A DNA stretch of 64,000 bases from Ciceribacter sichuanensis. Lineage in GTDB: Bacteria > Pseudomonadota > Alphaproteobacteria > Rhizobiales > Rhizobiaceae. The notes under the pieces were generated by a model, which was not told where the DNA came from, searched no databases, and saw nothing but the letters and a program-made list of their open reading frames with translations. Positions 1-8,198 of the stretch are shown here, one piece after another; position 1 is the first letter of the stretch; every line of letters starts with the position of its first letter. The stretch lies in the NCBI RefSeq assembly GCF_024055605.1, contig NZ_JAMXLX010000001.1:248001-312000 (forward strand), given 5' to 3'. The translations under genes and the position numbers were made by a program.

Positions 1-1314
1 ACCGGCGTCAAGGTCGCGATTGTCGATGGAACCGGCAAGCTCCTGGAGACCACGACCGTCTATCCCTTCCCGCCGAAGAACGATGTGCGCGGGACGCAGG
101 TGGAACTCGCGGGCCTCATCCGCAAGCACAATGTCGAACTGATCGCCATCGGCAACGGCACCGGAAGCCGCGAGACCGAAAAGCTGGTGGCCGACATGCT
201 CTCGCAGTTTCCGTCGACAGCCGCGAAGCCGACGAAGGTCATCGTCTCGGAGGCAGGCGCGTCCGTCTATTCGGCATCGGAAGCCGCCGCCCGTGAATTC
301 CCGGGCCTCGACGTTTCGCTGCGTGGCGCCGTCTCCATTGCCCGCCGCCTGCAGGATCCGCTGGCCGAACTGGTGAAGATCGAGCCGAAGTCGATCGGCG
401 TTGGCCAGTATCAGCACGACGTCGACCAGGGCAAGCTCGGCCGCTCGCTCGACGCGGTCGTTGAAGACGCGGTGAACGCTGTCGGGGTGGATCTCAACAC
501 TGCGTCTGTGCCGCTGCTTGCCCGCGTCTCGGGTCTCGGCGGCTCGATTGCCGAAGCCATCGTCTCCTATCGTGACCAGACTGGCGCATTCGAAAGCCGC
601 AAGGATCTCCTTAAAGTACCGCGTCTCGGCGCCCGCACCTTCGAACAGTGCGCCGGCTTCCTGCGCATCCAGAACGGCAAGGAGCCGCTCGACGCCTCTT
701 CGGTGCACCCGGAGGCCTATGGCGTGGCGAAGAAGATCGTCGCTGCCTGTGGCCGAGACCTGCGCAGCCTGATGGGTGACAGTGCCCTGCTGAAGGGGCT
801 GGATCCGCGCAAGTTCATTGACGAGCAGTTTGGTCTGCCGACGGTCAAGGACATCATCGCCGAACTCGACAAGCCGGGCCGCGACCCGCGCCCGAGCTTC
901 AAGACGGCGACCTTTGCGGAAGGCGTCGACGAGATCACCGACCTCAAGCCCGGCATGATGCTGGAAGGCACCGTCACCAACGTCGCAGCCTTCGGAGCCT
1001 TCGTCGATATCGGCGTCCATCAGGACGGGCTCGTACACGTTTCCCAGCTTGCCGATCGCTTCGTCAAGGATCCGCACGAGGTGGTGAAAGCCGGCGACGT
1101 GGTGAAGGTTCGCGTGGTCGAGGTCGATGTCAAGCGCAAGCGCATCGCGCTCACCATGCGCAAGGATGGCGGCGAAGCTCCGGCCCCGTCCGCGCGTGAC
1201 AATCGCGGCCAGTCCAACATGCGCAACTCCGGCGGCAAGTCGGGCGGGCGTCAGGAAACGCCTGCCATTGGCGGTCTCGGTGCCGCCCTGGCCGAGGCGA
1301 TGCGCAAGAAGTAA
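1..1314 (+). CDS. tex: Tex family RNA-binding transcription accessory protein (5' end cut by window)
   Basis: Only the C-terminal 437 residues are inside the window; the frame is open from base 1, so the start lies upstream. Tex proteins are cytoplasmic nucleic-acid-binding proteins related to Spt6 that affect transcription and expression of many genes. Visible parts are the end of the YqgF/RNase H-like domain, a helix-hairpin-helix region ([18 protein letters not shown]) with a second HhH segment after it, and a C-terminal S1 RNA-binding domain ([20 protein letters not shown] ... GLVHVSQL ... RIALTMR). A low-complexity tail rich in Gly, Arg and Asn follows the S1 domain, as in many alphaproteobacterial Tex proteins. 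The stop codon is followed after 16 bases by a long inverted repeat. Identification is firm; the missing N-terminus is due only to the window edge. Confidence 0.93.
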   Translation, partial: TGVKVAIVDGTGKLLETTTVYPFPPKNDVRGTQVELAGLIRKHNVELIAIGNGTGSRETEKLVADMLSQFPSTAAKPTKVIVSEAGASVYSASEAAAREFPGLDVSLRGAVSIARRLQDPLAELVKIEPKSIGVGQYQHDVDQGKLGRSLDAVVEDAVNAVGVDLNTASVPLLARVSGLGGSIAEAIVSYRDQTGAFESRKDLLKVPRLGARTFEQCAGFLRIQNGKEPLDASSVHPEAYGVAKKIVAACGRDLRSLMGDSALLKGLDPRKFIDEQFGLPTVKDIIAELDKPGRDPRPSFKTATFAEGVDEITDLKPGMMLEGTVTNVAAFGAFVDIGVHQDGLVHVSQLADRFVKDPHEVVKAGDVVKVRVVEVDVKRKRIALTMRKDGGEAPAPSARDNRGQSNMRNSGGKSGGRQETPAIGGLGAALAEAMRKK

Positions 1315-1330
1315 ACAGGCCGCGCCTTGA

Positions 1331-1376
1331 ACGCATGCCGCACGAAGACCTTATGGTTGTTCCGTGCGGCATGCGT
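1331..1376. repeat. 14-bp inverted repeat downstream of tex
   Basis: The arms ACGCATGCCGCACG (1331-1344) and CGTGCGGCATGCGT (1363-1376) are perfectly complementary and separated by 18 bases. This could end tex transcription, but no T-run follows on either strand, so it is not a textbook intrinsic terminator. The rest of the 1315-1589 gap holds the cfa promoter region; nothing else is recognisable there apart from a small TGCCTC-GT-GAGGCA hairpin near 1530. Confidence 0.6.
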
Positions 1377-1589
1377 GAAAACAAGGGCTTGGCGCGCGGC
1401 AGAGCTGCCCCGAAATCGCGCTGCATTGCGATATGACACCGCGAAAGAACGGGCTGAGGTGCGCCCCGAAAGACCTCGGCTGAATGATGCCTCAAAAAAT
1501 ATGAAGCTTCTATAACAATGCCGTGCTTGCCTCGTGAGGCAGACGCGATAGATTCCAGACGTTTGTATTAGGCATAATGGGGGCAATGA

Positions 1590-2846
1590 ATGACCTCAAG
1601 GCTTGAGGACTTACTGACAAGGATCATCCGAAAGGGAAATTTCCGCGTAACCTTCGCGGATGGAAGGACAAAGACTATCGGAGATGGCAGCGGCGAACCG
1701 GTCGCCTTGCGCTTCACCGACGAGAAGGCCGAAAATGAGCTGGTCACCGATCCCCAGCTCAAGCTTGGTGAAATCTACATGGATGGCCGGATGATCGTCG
1801 AAGAAGGCGATATTTACGACCTCCTCGCTCTCATCAAGTCGAATACCCTTTCCGAGGGTTTGAACTTCAGCATGATATGGCGCGGGTTGGCGCGCTATTG
1901 CCTGACCCGGATCTGCAGTCTCTTCCCGGTCAATCACAACCGCCGCAATGTCGCGCATCACTACGATCTTTCCGCCAAGCTCTTCGACCTCTTCCTCGAT
2001 CAGGACTGGCAGTATTCCTGCGCCTATTTCGAACCCGCCGGCATCTCGCTCGATGAGGCTCAGGTCGCCAAGAAACGGCATATCGCGGCCAAGCTTCGTC
2101 TCGAAAAGGACCAGCGGGTGCTGGAAATCGGCTCCGGCTGGGGCGGCATGGCCATGTATCTCGCGGAAATGGCGGGTGTCGAGGTGAACGGCATCACGCT
2201 TTCCACCGAACAGTTGCGCGTCTCGCGCAGCCGGGCTGCAAAGCGCGGCCTTTCTCCCCGCGTCCGGTTCGATCTTCAGGACTACCGCACCATGCGTGCG
2301 GCGCCCTTCGACCGCATTGTCTCCGTCGGCATGTTCGAGCATGTCGGGCCGTCCAACTATCGCAACTTCTTCGGAAAGGTTTCGGAGCTTCTGAAGGACG
2401 ACGGCGTGATGGTGCTCCACTCCATCGGGCAGCCCTATCCGGCGCTTTACAACAATCCCTTCTTCGAAAAATACATCTTCCCCGGAGGTTACATTCCCTC
2501 CGTGGCTGAGGTGTTGCCGGCAATCGAGAAGTCGGGCCTGCTGATCCGCGACGTGGAGATCCTGCCGCTGCACTACGGCCACACGCTCCGGCACTGGCGT
2601 CAGCGCTTCCTTGCCCGCAAGGCCGAGGCCGTCTCGCTTTACGACGAGCGCTTCTTCCGCATGTGGGAATTCTATCTCGCCGGCTCCGAAATGGCCTTCA
2701 CCCACGAGAACTTCTTCATCTTCCAGATGCAGATCACCAAGAGCCAGTTCGTCGTGCCCGATAGCCGCAACTATATCGCCGAGGCCGAGGCAAAGCTGAA
2801 GGCTGCGGAAGGGGCAAGGGCACCGCTGGAGAAGGTGGAGTTCTAG
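1590..2846 (+). CDS. cfa: cyclopropane-fatty-acyl-phospholipid synthase
   Basis: 418 aa. The enzyme transfers a methylene group from S-adenosylmethionine to double bonds of membrane phospholipid acyl chains. The N-terminal ~120 residues form the lipid-binding part. The SAM-binding motif VLEIGSGWGGMAMYLAE lies near residues 174-190, followed by GITLSTEQ and the RIVSVGMFEHVG motif typical of CFA synthases. Length matches the family. The start ATG is preceded by a purine-rich GGGGGC stretch 5-10 bases upstream. It stands alone between tex and the mipA-like gene. Other members of the family act on mycolic acids or use unusual acceptors, but in rhizobia the phospholipid enzyme is the simplest assignment. 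Confidence 0.92.
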   Translation: MTSRLEDLLTRIIRKGNFRVTFADGRTKTIGDGSGEPVALRFTDEKAENELVTDPQLKLGEIYMDGRMIVEEGDIYDLLALIKSNTLSEGLNFSMIWRGLARYCLTRICSLFPVNHNRRNVAHHYDLSAKLFDLFLDQDWQYSCAYFEPAGISLDEAQVAKKRHIAAKLRLEKDQRVLEIGSGWGGMAMYLAEMAGVEVNGITLSTEQLRVSRSRAAKRGLSPRVRFDLQDYRTMRAAPFDRIVSVGMFEHVGPSNYRNFFGKVSELLKDDGVMVLHSIGQPYPALYNNPFFEKYIFPGGYIPSVAEVLPAIEKSGLLIRDVEILPLHYGHTLRHWRQRFLARKAEAVSLYDERFFRMWEFYLAGSEMAFTHENFFIFQMQITKSQFVVPDSRNYIAEAEAKLKAAEGARAPLEKVEF

Positions 2847-2990
2847 AACTGCCGGCGGATGGGTGAAGTCCGGGAAGACGGGGCTGCCGCCCCGTCTTGG
2901 TTAATGATCCGGTAACGCATTCGTGCGATTTTGACGCATCCTCTCTGCCGATCAGCAGAATTTTAGTATTGCGTTTTTTAGGATCGACCC

Positions 2991-3794
2991 ATGCGAAAGC
3001 CGGTGCTTGCTCTCGTTTCCGCGAGCTTTTTCAGTATTATTGCCACCGAAAGCCATGCTGGCGAACATTTCTGGTCTGGCGACTGGTATCTGACGCTTGG
3101 CGGTGCCGGCATTTCCGGCCCGAAGTTCGAAGGCGCCGATAGCCGCAAGCTCTCCTTCTCGCCGATCATCTCGCTCGGTCGTCAGGGCACCGGCTCGCGG
3201 TTCTCGTCGCGTAACGACAGCGCATCGATCGCCATCGTTGATACCGATATGTTCCGCGCCGGTATCGCCGGCAAGATCGTTCCGGGCCGCGACTCTGACG
3301 ACTACCGGGACATCAAGGGCCTCTCCGACGTCAAATGGGGCGCCGAACTCGGCGGCTTCGTCGATGTCTACCCGACCGATTTCGTCCGTCTGCGTGGCGA
3401 GTTGCGCCAGGGCATCCGCAGCCATGACGGCCTCGTTGCCGATCTTTCGGCTGATGTCTTCACCGATATCGCCCCGGATATCCAGCTTTCCGGCGGTCCG
3501 CGCGCCCGCTACGCAACGAGCGGCTATTCCAAGGCCTATTACGGCGTGAACGCCGAGGAATCCGCGGCATCCGGCCTCAGCCAGTATGATCCGGATGGCG
3601 GCTGGCAGTCAGTCGGCGTTGGCACCGCGCTCACCTGGAAGGCGACCGAACAGCTCTCCACCAGCGCCTTCGCCGAATATTCCCGACTGGTCGGCCCCGC
3701 CGGCGACAGTACGCTCGTTGAAGAACGTGGTTCGCGGAACCAGTTCATGTTCGGAGTTTCCGCCAGCTACAAGTTCGGCTTCAGCCTCGATTGA
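2991..3794 (+). CDS. MipA/OmpV family outer membrane protein
   Basis: 267 aa with a Sec signal peptide ending near SHAGEHF (residues 20-27). The mature part begins WSGDWYLTLGGAGISGPKFEGAD, typical of MipA/OmpV proteins, and shows alternating hydrophobic and polar segments with a C-terminal FGVSASYKFGFSLD beta-strand, as expected for an outer-membrane barrel. E. coli MipA was described as a scaffolding partner of MltA and PBP1B; OmpV-like members are porins or adhesins. Function here is unproven. The gene is monocistronic and convergent with the lipoprotein gene, with about 75 bp between the stops. A 144-bp AT-richer upstream region probably holds its promoter. Confidence 0.85.
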   Translation: MRKPVLALVSASFFSIIATESHAGEHFWSGDWYLTLGGAGISGPKFEGADSRKLSFSPIISLGRQGTGSRFSSRNDSASIAIVDTDMFRAGIAGKIVPGRDSDDYRDIKGLSDVKWGAELGGFVDVYPTDFVRLRGELRQGIRSHDGLVADLSADVFTDIAPDIQLSGGPRARYATSGYSKAYYGVNAEESAASGLSQYDPDGGWQSVGVGTALTWKATEQLSTSAFAEYSRLVGPAGDSTLVEERGSRNQFMFGVSASYKFGFSLD

Positions 3795-3819
3795 GGCCGA
3801 AGCTCTTCGAGCATTTCCG

Positions 3820-3866
3820 GCAGCAGCCCGAAACGGTTCCGCGTCAGCAGGCACCTGACGCGGAGT
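3820..3866. repeat. intergenic palindromic element between convergent genes
   Basis: The sequence beginning GAGCATTTCCGGCAG and running into a hairpin (CCGCGTCAG 3839-3847, CTGACGCGG 3855-3863, 7-base loop) resembles a short interspersed palindromic repeat that I recall as common in rhizobial intergenic DNA. It could terminate both flanking genes. The family assignment is from memory of the motif, not from a search. Confidence 0.5.
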
Positions 3867-3869
3867 GTT

Positions 3870-4634
3870 CTAGATCCTGTCCGGGTTGATCGACACCACG
3901 ACGTAGGAATACTCGGTGGTGTCGTCGCTACGGCCTTCGAGCGTCCCGCCGATGCCGCGGCCGCTGACCTTGGTCTTGCCGTCCGCAGACGCCACCGTGC
4001 CGCCGATGGCGACACCGGCCGAGGCTCCGGCATACTGGTTGGTGACGTCCGTGAGCTTGTCGGCGCGCCATGCGTTGAGAACGAGAATGACCTCACTGCC
4101 TGCGGCTTTCCGCTCCTTGATGATCGCGCGACAGTCGTCGCCGATATTGTTCATGACGAGTTTTGCGCCGGCTTCAGTCAGCGTGAGTTCACGAACGTTT
4201 TCAAGCGTATAGATGCGTGAACCCTTGCCCCCGGCATCCGCCGAGATTTCCCCGATATATCCCAGCTTGCCCGTGGAAAGGGCGGCCCCATAGGTTCTGC
4301 TCGCATCCACCGTCTTCTTCGCCACCCTGACCGGTTCCTCGACGACGATGTAATCGCCAATCTGCTTGAGCGCGCCGGTTTTCAGGAAGTCGTCGTAGCA
4401 CATGGCATTGTAAACGGTGCCATCACCGGTCACGAACTTCGGCCTCTTGCCTTCCCCGGAAAAGTAGAGGCGTCCGACCTCTATCCCGCTCGTGGGTGCG
4501 ACCGTTGTGTAACCGCGGAGCTGGATGCTTTCCAGCGTCGGTGGCGGGGGAGGACTGGGCATTGCAGTTCTCGTACAACTGGCCAGAGCGACGCCTGCCG
4601 CGACGAGTAGGACGTGTGGCATGTGGTTTCGCAT
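3870..4634 (-). CDS. putative lipoprotein of unknown function
   Basis: 254 aa from the chosen ATG, which has GGGGGAA about 6-12 bases upstream; an in-frame ATG 36 bases earlier lacks such a site. The N-terminus is a type II signal peptide with lipobox LASC (Cys about residue 19), followed by a Pro-rich linker (PSPPPPP). The rest contains no motif I recognise. A Gly-rich segment near the C-terminus (ASAGVAIGGTVASADGKTKVSGRGIGG) may be a membrane-associated or glycine-zipper-like stretch. Expected location is the periplasmic face of a membrane. It is transcribed divergently from ubiA across an unusually AT-rich promoter region. No function is assigned. Confidence 0.7.
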   Translation of the reverse strand: MRNHMPHVLLVAAGVALASCTRTAMPSPPPPPTLESIQLRGYTTVAPTSGIEVGRLYFSGEGKRPKFVTGDGTVYNAMCYDDFLKTGALKQIGDYIVVEEPVRVAKKTVDASRTYGAALSTGKLGYIGEISADAGGKGSRIYTLENVRELTLTEAGAKLVMNNIGDDCRAIIKERKAAGSEVILVLNAWRADKLTDVTNQYAGASAGVAIGGTVASADGKTKVSGRGIGGTLEGRSDDTTEYSYVVVSINPDRI

Positions 4635-4662
4635 CGATTCCCCCAGTGATTGCGATCTATAA

Positions 4663-4735
4663 AAATACAATCATTGATAACTCGGCAAGGCAATGCGAAA
4701 TCGTGCAAAAATTGTTATCGATATAAATACAATCA
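4663..4735. promoter_or_regulatory. AT-rich divergent promoter region with an 11-bp direct repeat
   Basis: AAATACAATCA occurs at 4663-4673 and again at 4725-4735, in a region clearly more AT-rich than its surroundings, between the divergent lipoprotein gene and ubiA. The related words CATTGATAA and TTGTTATCGAT also lie between. The repeats may be regulator sites for the lipoprotein gene; no regulator is identified. Confidence 0.4.
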
Positions 4736-4809
4736 AAGATTGTTCTTGATCGTGTCTCCGAGAAGCGATCTTGCTTGACCCGACTCCGGCCTCGCCCTTA
4801 GATGGCCTG

Positions 4810-5763
4810 ATGCAACAGACAGATGACTTCGCCGGCCGTGTCGCTGACGCGCGTTCCGATAATTGGGTTCACCGGACCTTGCCTCGTAGCTGGTGGCCTT
4901 ATGCGCAGCTTGCGCGCTGGGACAGGCCGATCGGCTGGCAGTTGCTGATGTGGCCGTGCTTCTGGTCGTCGGCCATGGCCGCCAATGTGCTGGCTGCGGA
5001 AGGGCGTCTGTCCTTTTCGCTCTTCCTTTTTCATCTCTTTCTATTCTTTGTCGGTTCGGTGGCCATGCGCGGTGCGGGCTGCACCTATAACGATCTCGTG
5101 GACCACAATATCGACATGCAGGTCGCGCGCACCCGCTCTCGGCCCTTGCCGTCGGGCCGCGTCAGCCGCAAGGAAGCGAAGATCTTCATCCTTGCCCAGG
5201 CGCTGGTCGGGTTGGCGGTGCTGCTCTGCTTCAACGGCTTTTCCATCGTCCTCGGCATCCTGTCGCTGGCGATCGTTGCCATCTATCCATTCGCCAAGCG
5301 CTTTACCGACTGGCCGCAATTCTTCCTCGGTCTCGCCTTCTCCTGGGGTGGGCTGATGGGCTGGGCCGGGCTGCAGGGGTCACTATCGCTCTCCGCCGTG
5401 CTGCTTTACGTTGCCGCCGTCGCCTGGACGATCGGTTATGACACGATCTACGCCCATCAGGACAAGGAGGACGACGCACTCGTCGGCGTTCGTTCCACCG
5501 CGCGGCTGTTCGGCGATGACACGCGTTACTGGCTGATTGCCCTTTACGGCATAACCTTCCTGTTGATCCTGGCTGCCTTCATTGCGTCGGGCATGGGCTT
5601 CTTTGCCTATCTCGGCCTGTTTATCGCGCTGGGCATGCTGGTCCGGCAGATCGTCGTGATCGATATCGACAATGCGGACCAGTGCCTTGCCCTGTTCAAG
5701 TCCAACAACCGCGTCGGCCTGATCCTCTTTGCCGGTCTGCTGCTGGCCATTCCCTTCGCCTGA
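4810..5763 (+). CDS. ubiA: 4-hydroxybenzoate polyprenyltransferase
   Basis: 317 aa from ATG 4810 (MQQTDDFAGRV). A TTG at 4771 would add 13 residues and cannot be excluded. UbiA is a membrane prenyltransferase that attaches the polyprenyl tail to 4-hydroxybenzoate in ubiquinone synthesis. Both Asp-rich Mg-diphosphate motifs are present: NDLVDHNIDMQVARTRSRPL and YDTIYAHQDKEDDALVGVRS. Seven to nine hydrophobic helices are evident. The N-terminal PYAQLARWDRPIGWQLLMWP is characteristic of the family. It stands as a single gene, with the dmeRF operon about 90 bp downstream. Confidence 0.92.
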   Translation: MQQTDDFAGRVADARSDNWVHRTLPRSWWPYAQLARWDRPIGWQLLMWPCFWSSAMAANVLAAEGRLSFSLFLFHLFLFFVGSVAMRGAGCTYNDLVDHNIDMQVARTRSRPLPSGRVSRKEAKIFILAQALVGLAVLLCFNGFSIVLGILSLAIVAIYPFAKRFTDWPQFFLGLAFSWGGLMGWAGLQGSLSLSAVLLYVAAVAWTIGYDTIYAHQDKEDDALVGVRSTARLFGDDTRYWLIALYGITFLLILAAFIASGMGFFAYLGLFIALGMLVRQIVVIDIDNADQCLALFKSNNRVGLILFAGLLLAIPFA

Positions 5764-5836
5764 TTTTCCCGATCCGATGAAAGCCTGATCGATCGCCCGG
5801 CAATTCCGGGTGATATGCTTTGCTTCCTGCCTAAAA

Positions 5837-5853
5837 ATAGGGTACCCCCCTAT
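5837..5853. promoter_or_regulatory. putative DmeR operator
   Basis: ATAGGGTACCCCCCTAT is a near-perfect inverted repeat with a G/C tract, the kind of site bound by RcnR/CsoR-class regulators and closely resembling the site described for rhizobial DmeR. It ends only 3 bases before the chosen dmeR start codon, so a bound repressor would block both RNA polymerase and ribosome loading. No separate Shine-Dalgarno sequence is visible between it and the ATG. Confidence 0.75.
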
Positions 5854-5856
5854 ATT

Positions 5857-6135
5857 ATGAGTCATACGATAAAGCATCAGGCAAAGCTGCTCGCCCGCAT
5901 CAGGCGGATGAAGGGGCAGATGGAAGCCATCGAAACTGCGCTGCTGGCGGAGGCGCCCTGCGGCGACGTTCTCAACATGGTCGCTTCGGTTCGTGGCGCG
6001 ATCACCGGCCTGACCGCGGAGCTGATTGAGGATCACATCCGCGAGCATGTGATCAATCCTGACCGCGAGGAAGACCCCGAGCGCGCCAAGGGGGCTGCCG
6101 AACTTATCGATGTCATCAGGAGTTATCTGAAATGA
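5857..6135 (+). CDS. dmeR: metal-sensing transcriptional repressor DmeR (RcnR/CsoR family)
   Basis: 92 aa from MSHTIKHQAKLLARIRRMKGQ, the start that matches family N-termini; an in-frame ATG at 5815 would put the operator inside the gene. The protein is all-helical, with the RcnR/FrmR-type N-terminal His after Met-Ser (MSH) and the motif GQMEAIETALLAEAPCGDVLNMVASVRGA, whose Cys and His residues form the metal site in the family. Rhizobial DmeR derepresses dmeRF in response to Co and Ni. Its stop overlaps the dmeF start (ATGA at 6132-6135), so the two are translationally coupled. Confidence 0.85.
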   Translation: MSHTIKHQAKLLARIRRMKGQMEAIETALLAEAPCGDVLNMVASVRGAITGLTAELIEDHIREHVINPDREEDPERAKGAAELIDVIRSYLK

Positions 6136-7169
6136 CGCACGACCACGACGATCACCATCAGGATCATCCCCATCCGCATGCCCATTCCCATGTTTCTGGC
6201 CCGCCGCGCCTTGCCGCAAGCCATCAGCACATGTTCCTGGGCGCCGATCACCAGCGTAACGCCCGCAAGACATGGGCGGTCATCGCCATCACCACTGTCA
6301 TGATGGTGGGTGAGATCGCCGCCGGAACGCTGTTCGGTTCCATGGCCCTGCTGGCGGACGGCTGGCACATGGCAACCCATGCCGGCGCCATCCTGATCTC
6401 GGCGCTCGCCTATCGTTATGCGTTGAAGAATGTCGGCAACGAGCGCTTCACCTTCGGCACCGGCAAGTTCGGCGATCTCGCGGCATTCTCGAGCGCAATC
6501 GTGCTGGCCATGGTGGCGCTGCTGATCGGCTGGGAAAGCCTGATGCGTTTCCGCAATCCGGTAGCCATCGATTTCAACGAGGCGATTGCGGTTGCAGTCC
6601 TCGGTCTCGCCGTCAATCTCGTCTGCGCATGGCTGCTTTGGGACGATCACGACCATCATGGCGCCGGCCACGGTCATCATCATGGCCACCACGATCACGC
6701 CGGCAGCCATGCTCATGCAGGCAGTCACGCCCATGGCGGCGGCGACACCAATCTGCGCGCCGCCTATGTGCATGTGATCGCCGATGCCCTGACATCGGTT
6801 CTCGCCATTACCGGCCTGTTTGCCGGCAGCTTTTACGGATGGCTCTGGCTCGATCCGATCATCGGCCTGGTCGGCACGGTCGTCATTGCCCGCTGGGCTT
6901 ATGGCCTTATGCGTCAGGCGGGTGGTGTGCTCGTCGATTATGTTCCACAAAGTGAGGACCTGCCGGAGGAAATCAGGGCGATCATCGAACCGGAGGGAGC
7001 GAAGATCGCCGACCTGCATGTCTGGCAGCTTGGCCCCGGCCATCACGGTGCCATCGTTTCGCTGACGGCGACCGAGCCGCGCGCGCCGTCCTATTATCGC
7101 GAGAAACTCGCCCGCATTCCCGACCTGTCGCATGTCACGGTCGAGGTCGAACGCGCAGCTGCTGCCTGA
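6132..7169 (+). CDS. dmeF: CDF family cobalt/nickel efflux transporter DmeF
   Basis: 345 aa. It is an inner-membrane cation diffusion facilitator that exports divalent metal. The N-terminus is His-rich (DHDDHHQDHPHPHAHSH). The first helices carry MALLADGWHMATH, the CDF metal-site signature with HD-type ligands. A long His/Gly loop (about residues 170-205) lies between helices 4 and 5, and NLRAAYVHVIADALTS is the second transport-site motif. The C-terminal cytoplasmic domain contains IADLHVWQLGPGHHGAIVS, which fits the DmeF subgroup. Coupling to dmeR and the upstream operator support Co/Ni over Zn as substrate. Confidence 0.88.
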   Translation: MTHDHDDHHQDHPHPHAHSHVSGPPRLAASHQHMFLGADHQRNARKTWAVIAITTVMMVGEIAAGTLFGSMALLADGWHMATHAGAILISALAYRYALKNVGNERFTFGTGKFGDLAAFSSAIVLAMVALLIGWESLMRFRNPVAIDFNEAIAVAVLGLAVNLVCAWLLWDDHDHHGAGHGHHHGHHDHAGSHAHAGSHAHGGGDTNLRAAYVHVIADALTSVLAITGLFAGSFYGWLWLDPIIGLVGTVVIARWAYGLMRQAGGVLVDYVPQSEDLPEEIRAIIEPEGAKIADLHVWQLGPGHHGAIVSLTATEPRAPSYYREKLARIPDLSHVTVEVERAAAA

Positions 7170-7192
7170 CCTGTGTTTCGTTCTGAAACGAC

Positions 7193-7223
7193 AAAGGGGT
7201 CCGAACGCCGTTCGGACCCCTTT
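7193..7223. terminator. bidirectional intrinsic terminator
   Basis: Fourteen-bp arms (AAAGGGGTCCGAAC / GTTCGGACCCCTTT) flank a 3-base loop, with a T-run on the plus strand and an A-run giving a T-run on the minus strand. It serves dmeRF and the convergent DUF6101-like gene. Confidence 0.9.
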
Positions 7224-7248
7224 TGTGTGCGCCGACCCTGTTAACGGA

Positions 7249-7821
7249 TCAGTTGCGGGCGATGATTTCCTTGCCGGAGATCTTCATGGTCACGCCCAGC
7301 TTGCCGGTGGTGCGGCGCACGAGGAAGCGCGGCCGGCGTTCGGCGAAATAGGAATGGCGGCGACGCGGCTGGGTTTCCCGGGCGCGGACATCGCCGAGAT
7401 GCTCCTCGAGCGGACGGGCAATGCCATCGGCCTCGACCATGAGCATGGGAATGCGGAAGGCGTCGGACCAGTTGCGCCAGTCTGCGGCGATATCGCAGAG
7501 ATCGTGGGCAACCAGCAGCGGAATGCAGAGTTCCGGGTCTTCATGATGCAGTTCGAGTGTCACGGTAACCTCTCCGTCTCCATGGTCGATCGCGCGGGCG
7601 GCGACCCCCTTGAAGGCGCGGGCCGGCAGCGCGAACGAGAGCGGCAAACCGCTGCCCTGCAGGATCTTTCTGAGGACTGCGCCCCGCTCGTCAATCGTAA
7701 TGGTGACATCGCCGGACGCTCCGCGCAATGCGTAGGTGACCTGCTGCGGAAAACGGGACGGATCCAGTCGCAACGTTGCCCCTGCCCATGCGGGCTTCAT
7801 AACCGTGTTCGTCATCTTCAT
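7249..7821 (-). CDS. conserved hypothetical protein, DUF6101-like
   Basis: 190 aa, cytoplasmic, no membrane segment. The N-terminal WAGATLRLDPSRFPQQVTYALRG followed by alternating beta-strand-like segments, and a basic C-terminal third (RRRHSYFAERRPRFLVRRTTGKLG), resembles a rhizobial family annotated DUF6101; I make that link from memory and with moderate confidence. The ATG has AAGGG 4-8 bases upstream. Function is unknown. It is convergent with dmeF and divergent from modA. The 377-bp region to modA carries both promoters and the ModE-type site. Confidence 0.7.
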   Translation of the reverse strand: MKMTNTVMKPAWAGATLRLDPSRFPQQVTYALRGASGDVTITIDERGAVLRKILQGSGLPLSFALPARAFKGVAARAIDHGDGEVTVTLELHHEDPELCIPLLVAHDLCDIAADWRNWSDAFRIPMLMVEADGIARPLEEHLGDVRARETQPRRRHSYFAERRPRFLVRRTTGKLGVTMKISGKEIIARN

Positions 7822-8152
7822 GCTACCCTTGTTTTACCCGAGAGCGCTTCATGCGTTCTTCCGATCGGGACTTTTCGTCCTCTGTAGCCTGACCATACCG
7901 AGGGCCTGTTCCGGACAGCTTAAAAATCGCGGTTAAAAAAACTTTGCTGCGTCAAATGGTTAGCATTTTCAGACGAGGCAAGGTTTCGAAAAAGTGAATA
8001 TAGGCGGAAAGGTGTCGGAGTTTGGGACGGCGGCGCGACAGGCTCGCGGCGGTTGCGGCGGGCCCTCGATGCCTGCTGCAAAGGCGTTTCGTTTCAAGCC
8101 AAATTCGGGAGAGGGCAGCTTCCGTTCTCTTGTCCGGTTGTTTCTTTTTCGC

Positions 8153-8182
8153 TATCGATATAGCCAGGAGAATATATCGATA
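8153..8182. promoter_or_regulatory. ModE-type operator upstream of modA
   Basis: The perfect 10-bp inverted repeat TATCGATATA / TATATCGATA with a 10-bp spacer matches the general form of ModE boxes (ATCG-TATA half sites). It ends 16 bp before the modA ATG and overlaps its ribosome-binding region, as expected for molybdate-dependent repression. A ModE-like protein is encoded at 10884-11279. Confidence 0.8.
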
Positions 8183-8198
8183 ACTCAAGAGGTCCTCC

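Noticed and set aside
1331-1376. The 14-bp inverted repeat as an intrinsic terminator of tex
   Set aside because: No T-run follows the stem on either strand, so it was recorded only as an inverted repeat.
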